Shown here: in pieces, positions 1-7,282 of the stretch
How the letters are laid out: each line of letters begins with the position of its first letter
Position numbering within the stretch: position 1 is the stretch's first letter
Assembly: GCA_041628815.1 (NCBI GenBank)
Contig: JBFKOL010000060.1
Span: 1 to 16,513, forward strand
DNA: 16,513 nucleotides
Source: JBFKOL01 sp041628815
GTDB taxonomy: Bacteria; Bacteroidota; Bacteroidia; Chitinophagales; Saprospiraceae
Reading direction: 5' to 3'
Notes under the pieces: model-generated
Databases searched by the model: none
The model's input: the letters and a program-made list of their open reading frames with translations, nothing else
Told to the model about the DNA's origin: nothing
Program-made: the position numbers and the translations under genes

Positions 1-346
1 AAGCGTCTCCAGGAGAAATGGGTCCGTCGGATCCTGTAAATTCCCATGCGGATAGTTTCTTGAGAAAATTGTTGTTTGAAACGTAACTTTCCGACTGGTG
101 AATCGTAAGCGTAGTAATGGCCCCATAGATATGGATACCCCTAAAGACTTGTTGATAGTGAATGTGCCTGGCGCCCGTATGATTGGAAAATGCCTGCGAA
201 ACGATCCTGGTCTCAACCCAATCTGCCGGCTCATACCCTTCGCTTGAAGCGTAATCCACGAAAACAGCCAGATCGGCCAACTCCTGGCCGTACCCACCAA
301 CAACAGTTACCAGCAGTGGCCAGATCCAAACCAATCGTAAAAGCAT
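1..346 (-). CDS. M36 fungalysin-like metalloprotease, N-terminal fragment (partial)
   Basis: An open frame starts with ATG at 346 on the minus strand and runs off the left edge after 115 codons without a stop. Residues 1-20 form a hydrophobic export signal (WIWPLLVTVVGGYGQ), with cleavage probably after GYGQ. Residues about 53-90 read SNHTGARHIHYQQVFRGIHI followed by YGAITTLTI and then YVSNNNF. This is the pattern of the FTP (fungalysin/thermolysin) propeptide, which in secreted M36 peptidases of this phylum precedes an HExxH catalytic domain and often a T9SS tail. Those parts lie outside the window, so the catalytic domain is inferred and not seen. The gene is divergent from the rlmB-like gene across an 84-base spacer. 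A different FTP-bearing protease family such as M4 is possible but less likely. Confidence 0.62.
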   Translation of the reverse strand, partial: MLLRLVWIWPLLVTVVGGYGQELADLAVFVDYASSEGYEPADWVETRIVSQAFSNHTGARHIHYQQVFRGIHIYGAITTLTIHQSESYVSNNNFLKKLSAWEFTGSDGPISPGDA

Positions 347-389
347 GAAATTTAGATTAATGATAAATGGAGTAAGAACCCCATATTTC

Positions 390-397
390 TAAATTTG
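390..397 (+). promoter_or_regulatory. Bacteroidota-type -7 element (TAAATTTG) for rlmB
   Basis: TAAATTTG matches the TAnnTTTG consensus of the Bacteroidota primary sigma factor. It would place transcription start near 404, about 27 bases before the first usable start codon at 431. No clear TTG is found at the usual -33 distance. The 11 bases TAAATTTGCAT recur exactly before the bacilliredoxin gene at 4181. Confidence 0.45.
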
Positions 398-430
398 CAT
401 CTAAGATAAGCCAAGCGGTCTTATTGTTTA

Positions 431-1207
431 TTGAGGAATCGCATACAGATCAAATTGAAAGGAAAAATTAAAAACGAGCAGCTCATCTATGGCCGAAATC
501 CTATTACGGAAGCGTTGGATGAATCCAGGCATTTCGATCGGATTTTTATCAGAGACAATTTGAGGGGCGACTTTGAAAAGGAAATTCGTCAGGCGTGCCG
601 CGAACGGGATATCCCGCTCAAACGCGTACCATTGATTAAGTTGGACAAGTTGTCCAGGAACAAGAATCATCAAGGTGTAGTGGGTATTGTTTCACCTCTT
701 CGTTATGCCGATCTCGACGACATCATTCCTTTTGTCTATGAACAGGGAGAGTCACCATTCATCCTCGTGCTTGATAACATCCAGGATATCCGCAATGTAG
801 GAGCCATTTCGAGATCTGCCGAGGCTTTCGGCGTACATGCCCTTGTGATCAGTGGTAAAAATGCAGGATCCATCAATGCTGATGCGATCAAAGCATCTGC
901 GGGGACCCTGTTGCGGATTCCCGTATGCAGGCATTCTTCAACTAGTGATTTGTTTATCGTACTCCGCGCACATGGTATTAAAGTAATCGGGACCACAACC
1001 TCGGGAGATGACTTCATCAATAAGGCAGAGCTGACTCTTCCACTCGCTCTTGTAATGGGCTCTGAAGGACAAGGCCTTGATCGAGAATTGGAAAAAATTT
1101 GCGATAAGACTGTGGCCATACCCATGAAAAGAAACACGGAATCGTTGAACGTTTCCGTGGCGGCAGGCATTATACTCTATGAAATCCAAAGGCGTTACTG
1201 GTCATAG
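431..1207 (+). CDS. rlmB: RlmB/TrmH-family 23S rRNA 2'-O-methyltransferase
   Basis: This is a SpoU/TrmH-class SAM-dependent methyltransferase (SPOUT fold), most like RlmB, which methylates the 2'-OH of a guanosine in 23S rRNA (G2251 in E. coli numbering). Residues about 17-90 look like the substrate-binding domain (QLIYGRNPITEAL onward; NHQGVVGIVSPL at 79-90). Residues about 110-250 are the methylase, with all three motifs: DNIQDIRNVGAISR (N122, R128), VMGSEGQGL (208-216) and PMKRNTESLNVSVAAGI (231-247). The length of 258 residues is normal. The only in-frame starts after the upstream stop at 407-409 are non-ATG. TTG at 431 is used here; TTG at 455 is an equal alternative and sits closer to the conserved start of the fold. 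The exact target nucleotide cannot be read from sequence; another TrmH-family RNA substrate is possible. Confidence 0.88.
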   Translation: MRNRIQIKLKGKIKNEQLIYGRNPITEALDESRHFDRIFIRDNLRGDFEKEIRQACRERDIPLKRVPLIKLDKLSRNKNHQGVVGIVSPLRYADLDDIIPFVYEQGESPFILVLDNIQDIRNVGAISRSAEAFGVHALVISGKNAGSINADAIKASAGTLLRIPVCRHSSTSDLFIVLRAHGIKVIGTTTSGDDFINKAELTLPLALVMGSEGQGLDRELEKICDKTVAIPMKRNTESLNVSVAAGIILYEIQRRYWS

Positions 1208-1288
1208 ACAAAATTCAGAGGCAAAAAGGAATACCATCTCAATATGATTGTAATTCAAAATTGAAAAAACAAATCCCGAACTTTTAGC

Positions 1289-2212
1289 ATGTATAAGTAT
1301 TTTATCTTCTTCGTTTTCCTGATGTCCGTTGCATGTAAAGCACAGCAACCTACTGCTCTATCCGAAAAAGAATCTTCATCCCAGGAGACCAAAGCGCTAT
1401 TGTGGAAGATCAGCGGAAAGGACCTGTTGAAACCATCCTACCTGTATGGAACGATACATATTATCGGAAGCGAAGACTATTTCCTGCCAGAAGGAACCCT
1501 CGGCGCCATAGATGAGAGTTCGAAAGTAATTTTCGAGATCGATATGAACGATCTCAACGATATTGGTAAAATCATGCCTATCCTGCAGAAAGCATTTATG
1601 GATAACAACATAACATTGAAGGATCTGCTGTCCGAGTCGGATTATACGATGGTTAAGGATCACTTTGCAGAATTAGGACTGCCCATCTTTTTTCTCGAAA
1701 AAATCAAACCGTTGTTCCTAACTGCATTTGCATCCGGAGACATCAGCCCTGGAGATCTTCAGATGGGCAAGATCAAATCCTATGAAATGGAGTTTAGTGA
1801 GATGGCCAGAAACAGCGAGAAGGCAACCGGCGGCCTTGAGACCATAGATTTTCAATTAAGTCTTTTCGACAGTATTCCCTATGCCGATCAGGCCAACATG
1901 CTTGTTGAGTCCATCCGGTCAGCTGACACGGAAGATGACCAATTCAGAGAAATTGTAAATATCTATAAGGCACAAGATATCGATGCCATGTACCAAATGA
2001 TGAAACAGGATGATGGAATAAGTGCATTTGAAGACATTCTGCTCATACGTAGAAACATCAGCTGGATACCTGTGATGGAAAAGGAAATGAAAGAGGCTCC
2101 CTGTTTCTTCGCCGTTGGAGCCGGACATCTTGCAGGGCCTAAAGGTGTGATTATGCTGCTACGCCAGGAGGGATACAAGGTTACTCCAATAAGTACTCAA
2201 ATGAATCCGTGA
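1289..2212 (+). CDS. TraB/GumN-family lipoprotein
   Basis: This is a member of the TraB/PrgY/GumN family (PF01963), whose biochemical role is debated; distant metalloprotease-like activity has been proposed. An N-terminal lipoprotein signal (FFVFLMSVAC, lipid-bearing Cys at 16) predicts membrane anchoring on the periplasmic or outer side. The family signatures are present: KPSYLYGTIHII (48-59, with GTIH at 54-57), an acidic VIFEIDM strand near 80-86, and the C-terminal GAGHLAGPKGV box (277-287). The length of 307 residues fits the family. It follows rlmB by 81 bases on the same strand, with no terminator seen between them. It ends one base before the stop codon of the convergent cytochrome gene. 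Confidence 0.85.
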   Translation: MYKYFIFFVFLMSVACKAQQPTALSEKESSSQETKALLWKISGKDLLKPSYLYGTIHIIGSEDYFLPEGTLGAIDESSKVIFEIDMNDLNDIGKIMPILQKAFMDNNITLKDLLSESDYTMVKDHFAELGLPIFFLEKIKPLFLTAFASGDISPGDLQMGKIKSYEMEFSEMARNSEKATGGLETIDFQLSLFDSIPYADQANMLVESIRSADTEDDQFREIVNIYKAQDIDAMYQMMKQDDGISAFEDILLIRRNISWIPVMEKEMKEAPCFFAVGAGHLAGPKGVIMLLRQEGYKVTPISTQMNP

Positions 2213-2213
2213 T

Positions 2214-3239
2214 TTACTGAAAGCCTTCGGCACCTTCTGCGAGATAGGCCCTCAAATCTGACAGCTGTTGTTCAGACATCTTTTCTTTTGTATAGAACGG
2301 CATATAGGACTTTTTCCCATGTTTTGGAAAGGTACCATACCGGACAACTTGGTATATGGAATGACGATCGTAAGTACCGGCTTTTCTATCAAGGTGTTTG
2401 AGGTTCATTTTTGTTTTGTCCAGGTGCAAAAAGGAATATTTTTTTTGGTAATGGCAGTGCATACAACTGAGCTCATAAATTAATGCTCCATTCTCCGGGT
2501 CGCCGTCCAGGCCTGTACCTTTTTTCCGATCCTCTGGTGGAGGAAGTGCAGTTGCCGGACTAGCCAGGGCATATTTGGTCTTGATGAGTTTTAATGCTTC
2601 CGATCGGATTCGTTCGTTGTCTACAGCCAATTCGATGGATTCCTTTTCAAGTTCACTTAGCTCGACATCACCAACAGTTAGCTGAAGCTCCCAGAGATAA
2701 GCCAACACCGATTCCAGCTCCCATTTTTCCAACTTTCTGCCCTGTGAGCACTCAGTAGCACAAAGTTGAATGGCTTCCCTTATATTGTAGCGTGCCGGCA
2801 ATACCAAATCTCCGTATTTCTTTTCGTAATCCCCGTTGTAATAGGTTTCCCTGTTCACAGCGCCATAAAGAGTGGTAGCCTGCAAGAAAGGAATGCCATT
2901 TTCTTTGGCATAGATCAACCGCGACTGCGGATTCGGGTTGGCAAGGTCAGGATCCTCTATGGTCGTATTATGACAACTGGTACAAACAAAGTGCTTGCTT
3001 TGTCTTTTGGCCTTTTTTGATCCGGGAATAGCAGCTATTCCGTCGTGGACCAGGGCTTTACCCACAGTCGCGCTGACAAACGGAATGGAATAATCCGGTC
3101 GTTTTTCGGAGTAATCTCCTCCTAATAATTCGATTACTTCAGCCAACTTGTCGCTCTCAGAAAGTTGGATTGATCCTTCATTATGGGAAATGAACCATAG
3201 TGATAATCCCATCACAACCCCGTACATCAATTTGATCAT
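2214..3239 (-). CDS. Diheme c-type cytochrome, exported
   Basis: This is an exported electron-transfer protein of 341 residues with two heme-attachment motifs, CTSCH (86-90) and CMHCH (259-263). An N-terminal hydrophobic stretch (residues 4-18, YGVVMGLSLWFIS) serves as signal peptide or anchor. SYMPFY at 311-316 offers Met313 as the likely axial ligand of the second heme; the sixth ligand of the first heme is unclear. Between the hemes is a conserved-looking segment with a non-heme CATECSQGR (C160, C164). It starts only four bases after the DUF5777 barrel gene, so the two are almost certainly one operon and may act together in extracytoplasmic electron transfer. The partner reductase or oxidase is not in the window. 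Confidence 0.87.
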   Translation of the reverse strand: MIKLMYGVVMGLSLWFISHNEGSIQLSESDKLAEVIELLGGDYSEKRPDYSIPFVSATVGKALVHDGIAAIPGSKKAKRQSKHFVCTSCHNTTIEDPDLANPNPQSRLIYAKENGIPFLQATTLYGAVNRETYYNGDYEKKYGDLVLPARYNIREAIQLCATECSQGRKLEKWELESVLAYLWELQLTVGDVELSELEKESIELAVDNERIRSEALKLIKTKYALASPATALPPPEDRKKGTGLDGDPENGALIYELSCMHCHYQKKYSFLHLDKTKMNLKHLDRKAGTYDRHSIYQVVRYGTFPKHGKKSYMPFYTKEKMSEQQLSDLRAYLAEGAEGFQ

Positions 3240-3243
3240 AATT

Positions 3244-4131
3244 CTATAAACTGAATAGTCTTGAAATGGTAAATCCCAACCGGAATTGACCGTCTGCCCA
3301 ACTGCTCCGCGTATAGGGTATAAAATCTGTTTCGGCTATACCCGTAGCATTGGTCACATTGATTTGGAAAACATGTCCACCGCTTGTATCAAATTCCAGC
3401 CCAATGCCAATGGCAGGAAAAAAGTTGTTATCACTGGTCCTGAGATCTGACAAAACCGGAAACGTTCCTTCCACAATCAAACCCATAGCCTTGGACACCT
3501 GCAACCGTAAAGCTCCTCCGAGCGATGCGAGATCATTCTGGTCTCCCGATGGCACCACGTTTCTGAAAGTCCAAGCAGTATGGAATTGCGCGCTTAATAC
3601 TTCAGAAAATTTCCGAGCAAAATGTACACCCAAGTGATAGGTCAATCGGTGTGATCCTTTTTCAAAGAAATTGAGTACTCCTTCGATTTCGCTTTTTTGC
3701 ATCGTTGAATAGGAAGCGATGCCGACAACGGCCAGGCTGAGCGGGAGGTTGCCATTTTTTTCCTGGTTCATCATCCGGAACTTGATCAGGCCGTTCAAGT
3801 TCTGTTTCAATGGACCAGAACCTTTGGTACGACTGATGCCCACCATCATTTTGTCAGATAGACCATATTCAAAACCAATCAAAATATCGGATGCACTTTC
3901 CAGACCATACAATGTTGGCCAGCCTCCATTTGTACCGGCGATATCTCCAAATCTGTGCGTTACGCGAAAATCAAGTTTTCGCCCGGGAAGTGTCTCTACG
4001 GAATGAGAATTGATGATGCGCGTATCCCTGAATGTCTGTATGACCTTTTCGGGCTGTTGGTTTGTTTCTACTTGTGTACTGCCGTCCAAGACACAGAGAA
4101 CGGCACCAATCATCAAAATAAAGGATCTCAT
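3244..4131 (-). CDS. DUF5777-family outer-membrane beta-barrel protein
   Basis: A 295-residue protein starts with a signal peptide (MRSFILMIGAVLCVLDGSTQ). From about residue 54 it matches the DUF5777 pattern: FRVTHRFGDIAGTNGGWPTL, then DILIGFEYGLSDKMMVGISR, and a C-terminal block with GGHVFQINVTNATG and GQFRLGFTISRLFSL. The alternating strands and the aromatic-containing C-terminus are what a porin-like outer-membrane barrel would show. The biochemical function of the family is not known to me. It is first in a two-gene operon with the diheme cytochrome, consistent with a barrel serving an extracytoplasmic redox protein. It is divergent from the bacilliredoxin gene across 118 bases. Confidence 0.83.
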   Translation of the reverse strand: MRSFILMIGAVLCVLDGSTQVETNQQPEKVIQTFRDTRIINSHSVETLPGRKLDFRVTHRFGDIAGTNGGWPTLYGLESASDILIGFEYGLSDKMMVGISRTKGSGPLKQNLNGLIKFRMMNQEKNGNLPLSLAVVGIASYSTMQKSEIEGVLNFFEKGSHRLTYHLGVHFARKFSEVLSAQFHTAWTFRNVVPSGDQNDLASLGGALRLQVSKAMGLIVEGTFPVLSDLRTSDNNFFPAIGIGLEFDTSGGHVFQINVTNATGIAETDFIPYTRSSWADGQFRLGFTISRLFSL

Positions 4132-4180
4132 TAAAACAGATATGCTTATGAAATTTGTAAACTTAAAAAGTCTTTTGAAC

Positions 4181-4188
4181 TAAATTTG
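4181..4188 (+). promoter_or_regulatory. -7 element (TAAATTTG) for the bacilliredoxin gene
   Basis: A TAnnTTTG match, identical over 11 bases (TAAATTTGCAT) to the element before rlmB. It would start a transcript near 4195 and leave a leader of about 55 bases. A possible upstream TTG (4155-4157) is spaced slightly further than usual (23 bases). Confidence 0.45.
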
Positions 4189-4249
4189 CATTCTCAGGAT
4201 TATATACAATAACTCCAAATTACTCTACTTAGTCTTTAAAACTTACTAT

Positions 4250-4663
4250 ATGTATCCAATAGAACTTACCATACCGATGACCCGGGATCTCACTGATTTT
4301 GGATTCAAAAGCCTCAGAACTTCTGAAGAGGTCAGAGAAGTCCTTGACGACAAAAAGGGTACTGTCATGCTGGTCGTTAATTCGGTTTGTGGATGTGCAG
4401 CCGCCAATGCCCGTCCAGGGGCAAAAATGGCCATGGGGAATGATAAGGTGCCGTCAAAATGCGTAACCGTATTCGCAGGAGTCGACCGACAAGCTACTGA
4501 AACAGCGAGGGAGTTTTTACTTCCATATCCTCCCTCTTCTCCAGCCATTGCATTGTTCAAAGATGGTCGGCTTGTACACATGCTGGAAAGACATCACATT
4601 GAGGGCCGCTCTGCAGGGATGATTGCAGATAACCTAGTCCAGGCTTTCAACGAGTACTGCTGA
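4250..4663 (+). CDS. BrxA/BrxB-family bacilliredoxin
   Basis: This is a small cytosolic thioredoxin-fold disulfide isomerase (YphP/YqiW family, 137 residues). It removes bacillithiol from S-bacillithiolated proteins in organisms that make that thiol. The signature VVNSVCGCAAANARPG places the CGC active site at residues 47-49, and the N-terminal MYPIELTIPMTRDLTDFGF and C-terminal LERHHIEGRSA are also typical. Its presence suggests, but does not prove, that the host makes bacillithiol. It stands alone on the plus strand, with its own promoter-like element, and is convergent with the 856-residue surface protein 17 bases away. The choice between BrxA and BrxB cannot be made here. Confidence 0.9.
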   Translation: MYPIELTIPMTRDLTDFGFKSLRTSEEVREVLDDKKGTVMLVVNSVCGCAAANARPGAKMAMGNDKVPSKCVTVFAGVDRQATETAREFLLPYPPSSPAIALFKDGRLVHMLERHHIEGRSAGMIADNLVQAFNEYC

Positions 4664-4680
4664 TTAAGGCAGATTGAGTT

Positions 4681-7251
4681 TTACCGTACAACCTGTACGA
4701 TACGGTGCGACTGTTCGCCTCCACCGGATATACTCAGCACATACGTCCCTTGATCGACGTTATGGATAGACAGTTTTACCTGGCTGATTCCTTTTGAAAG
4801 GTTGAATGCTGACCATTCCTTTACAGCCCTTCCTGAGATATCCGTTAGCCTGAATTTGGCTTTTACAGGTGTAATAGCATTCATTTCAACCACTAGGATT
4901 TGTCTGGCAGGATTTGGAAAGACGGAAAAATCCAGGGATTTCTCCTTGCTGATGGAAATGGCTATAATCTCACTGTATTCAAAATTGCCATCGTAATCGA
5001 CTTGTTTTAAGCGGTAGTAATAGGTCAAGCCGGACCAAACATCGGTATCATCAAAGTCATAAGTCAATATGCCGGAAGAATTTCCCGCCCCTTTTATCCG
5101 CCCTATGGCCTCGAAAGAACCATCCGACCCGGAAGCCCGCTGCAGTTCAAAATAATCGTTATTAATTTCTGTGGCGGTAACCCATGTCAACACATTGACC
5201 CTCCTGGCGGCATCATATCTTCCTTCAAAGGAAACGAGATCAACGGGAAGGGCAGGCTGTGTAATCCCAGCATTCAAGCCTAGTATAGTATCGGCGGGGC
5301 TAACGAAGAAAGCAGGGGTGCGTCCTGTCGTTGGATTTACATCACTGTCAAACAATTCATTGTCTCCAACATTGGGCGTGACAAAAGTGGGCAGCGAATT
5401 GCCAAAAAAGCCAATGGCATAAGATCCTATACCTACATCTCTGAAGCAATAGGCACCGTTTTCGTCTGTATTGACCAATTCCACCACTGCGTCCAAATCG
5501 AGGCTGATGAGGCTGACCTGTACATTTGGAAGAAGCATATCGGTGCCCGGATCAAAAATGGAAGCGTTGCCCTGGATAGAATCTCTCCAGACGATACCAC
5601 ATAATACGCCTCCCTGATACATCCCAAAATCTATAGCTGTGCGTTTCTCGCCAGGCGAGACAGTGATTACTGGTGTCGTATTCGGACCGTTCTCTCCATT
5701 TGCATCGCTGTCCCTAGAGGTATTGCCCGTAGCCATAGGAGGACTCAGAACATAACCTTCCGGAAGCTCTATTTCGGTATAATAATCGCCTGGGGTTAAT
5801 CCGTCAAAACAATAAAATCCCGATGTGGTGTCAGAAGGGTTGACCGTTGATACGGTAGTGGCTACCAATGTACCATTCGCGTTGTATATATTTACGACAG
5901 CATCATTAAATCCGTTTTCGCTGTCATCACGAACACCATCACCATCGGCATCATACCAGACGTATCCGCCGATACCACTAGAAGTCGTAAAACCGGCGTC
6001 GATATTGGTCAGATGTTCGTCACTCAAGACTCCAATGGATCCTGTGAAGCCATTTTCATCGGCATCGCTGTCATTGTCGTCATCACCCTCGTTCGGCAGG
6101 GTAAGCTCAAAACCAGGAGGAGCAACGAACTCCACAACATAATTGCTCCTGTAGACATGAAATATATAATACCCGGGTTGTCCTGTATCCGGGTGATTTG
6201 TTGTTGTCGTTATACACGAGGGAAATCCGGCAAAGTCAGGTTTGCCATCCCTGTTGAAGTCGGCATAAAGGTTTACTGTGACACCATTCATACCGCGATC
6301 TCCACCGTCCTGGATTCCATCCCCGTTTACATCTTCAAAAACAAAATCTCCTATCGTAGAAATTTCTTTTCCCGTAATGGGTTGAATGGCTACACCCTGG
6401 CATCCACTGGCCAGCGACACCGTTACCCTGTAAGTCGCAGGTGCATTGGCATCGACAACGATGAAATCCGATGTAGCACCAGTACTCCAGAGATAAGAGT
6501 CGTAGACCTCTCCTACCTGAAGCAGCGCGGTCTGTGTAATGTCACATCCCTTAAGATCGAAAAAAATAGTAGGGTCGAGTGCCTCACAGACTCCAATGAT
6601 CAGGCCGTCACTGATTTCTTTACATCCCCCTTCTATATCCGTGACATTTGAACCAATTTCAAATCCCAATAAGGTCTTGGCGGGGTCATAATTCAATGCA
6701 AATGCCACATAGGATCCCACTTCTAGATCTTCGAAATCCGGGTTGTCCTGGATGACCAGGATTTCTCCGGCGTTGTTGGTCAGAAAATACTGTGTGACAA
6801 ACCCGGGTTCGGTATTACCGCCCGTAGCATTCAATGTGACATCTTCACCGAAACAATAATTGCAATTGTCAATCTCCTCACAAACTGTAAAAGAGTATGG
6901 AGCCCCGATATTGAGACAACCTCCGGTAACATTCAAAATATTTTCGTCAACGACTAGATTATCAGGTAAGTCAGAGTTTTTATAGTTCACCGGATAGATA
7001 GAATAAAACCCTTCGGTCAGGATGTCGATCTCTGTCTCTGAGAATATGCTCACTATGGTACCCTGCTGATTGGTGAGAACATATCTCGTTGTATAATTTT
7101 CAGTGTTGTTCCCTCCTGTGGCGGAGAAGCTGATCGTACCAGTGCTGTAATCACAATTCTGTCCATAAGCACTGAAACCCATCGTACTGAACCCAAAGAG
7201 CAAAGCAAACCTCATGATATGATTCAGATTTCGCTCGTAAGACCTTTTCAT
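4681..7251 (-). CDS. T9SS cargo protein with three SdrD-B-like domains
   Basis: This is a large secreted surface protein of 856 residues. The signal peptide is around residues 12-30 (MRFALLFGFSTMGFSAYG). ATG at 7251 is used, but ATG at 7215 gives a more ordinary signal peptide. Residues about 33-125 and 130-222 are two copies of an unknown unit (SATGGN...YVLTNQQG and NATGGN...YFLTNNAG, each closing with GGC and then CE). Three SdrD-B/Cna-B-like domains follow, at about 300-422, 427-545 and 549-665; the first two have DVNGDGIQD and DADGDGVRD calcium-type loops. A fibronectin-like region (LVSFEGRY...LTWVTATEINND...YYYRLKQVDYDG) spans about 672-765. The C-terminal sorting domain (VFPNPARQ onward, 777-856) predicts T9SS export and surface attachment. 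It begins 31 bases after the two-copy paralog ends and is probably cotranscribed with it. Confidence 0.88.
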   Translation of the reverse strand: MKRSYERNLNHIMRFALLFGFSTMGFSAYGQNCDYSTGTISFSATGGNNTENYTTRYVLTNQQGTIVSIFSETEIDILTEGFYSIYPVNYKNSDLPDNLVVDENILNVTGGCLNIGAPYSFTVCEEIDNCNYCFGEDVTLNATGGNTEPGFVTQYFLTNNAGEILVIQDNPDFEDLEVGSYVAFALNYDPAKTLLGFEIGSNVTDIEGGCKEISDGLIIGVCEALDPTIFFDLKGCDITQTALLQVGEVYDSYLWSTGATSDFIVVDANAPATYRVTVSLASGCQGVAIQPITGKEISTIGDFVFEDVNGDGIQDGGDRGMNGVTVNLYADFNRDGKPDFAGFPSCITTTTNHPDTGQPGYYIFHVYRSNYVVEFVAPPGFELTLPNEGDDDNDSDADENGFTGSIGVLSDEHLTNIDAGFTTSSGIGGYVWYDADGDGVRDDSENGFNDAVVNIYNANGTLVATTVSTVNPSDTTSGFYCFDGLTPGDYYTEIELPEGYVLSPPMATGNTSRDSDANGENGPNTTPVITVSPGEKRTAIDFGMYQGGVLCGIVWRDSIQGNASIFDPGTDMLLPNVQVSLISLDLDAVVELVNTDENGAYCFRDVGIGSYAIGFFGNSLPTFVTPNVGDNELFDSDVNPTTGRTPAFFVSPADTILGLNAGITQPALPVDLVSFEGRYDAARRVNVLTWVTATEINNDYFELQRASGSDGSFEAIGRIKGAGNSSGILTYDFDDTDVWSGLTYYYRLKQVDYDGNFEYSEIIAISISKEKSLDFSVFPNPARQILVVEMNAITPVKAKFRLTDISGRAVKEWSAFNLSKGISQVKLSIHNVDQGTYVLSISGGGEQSHRIVQVVR

Positions 7252-7282
7252 AATAGTTGATTTACAATCGCTCTTTCAAGGT

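Noticed and set aside
736..1170. Long minus-strand open frame inside rlmB, and other antisense frames across the window
   Set aside because: These lie wholly inside well-supported genes, show no family motifs, and are explained by codon-usage shadows.
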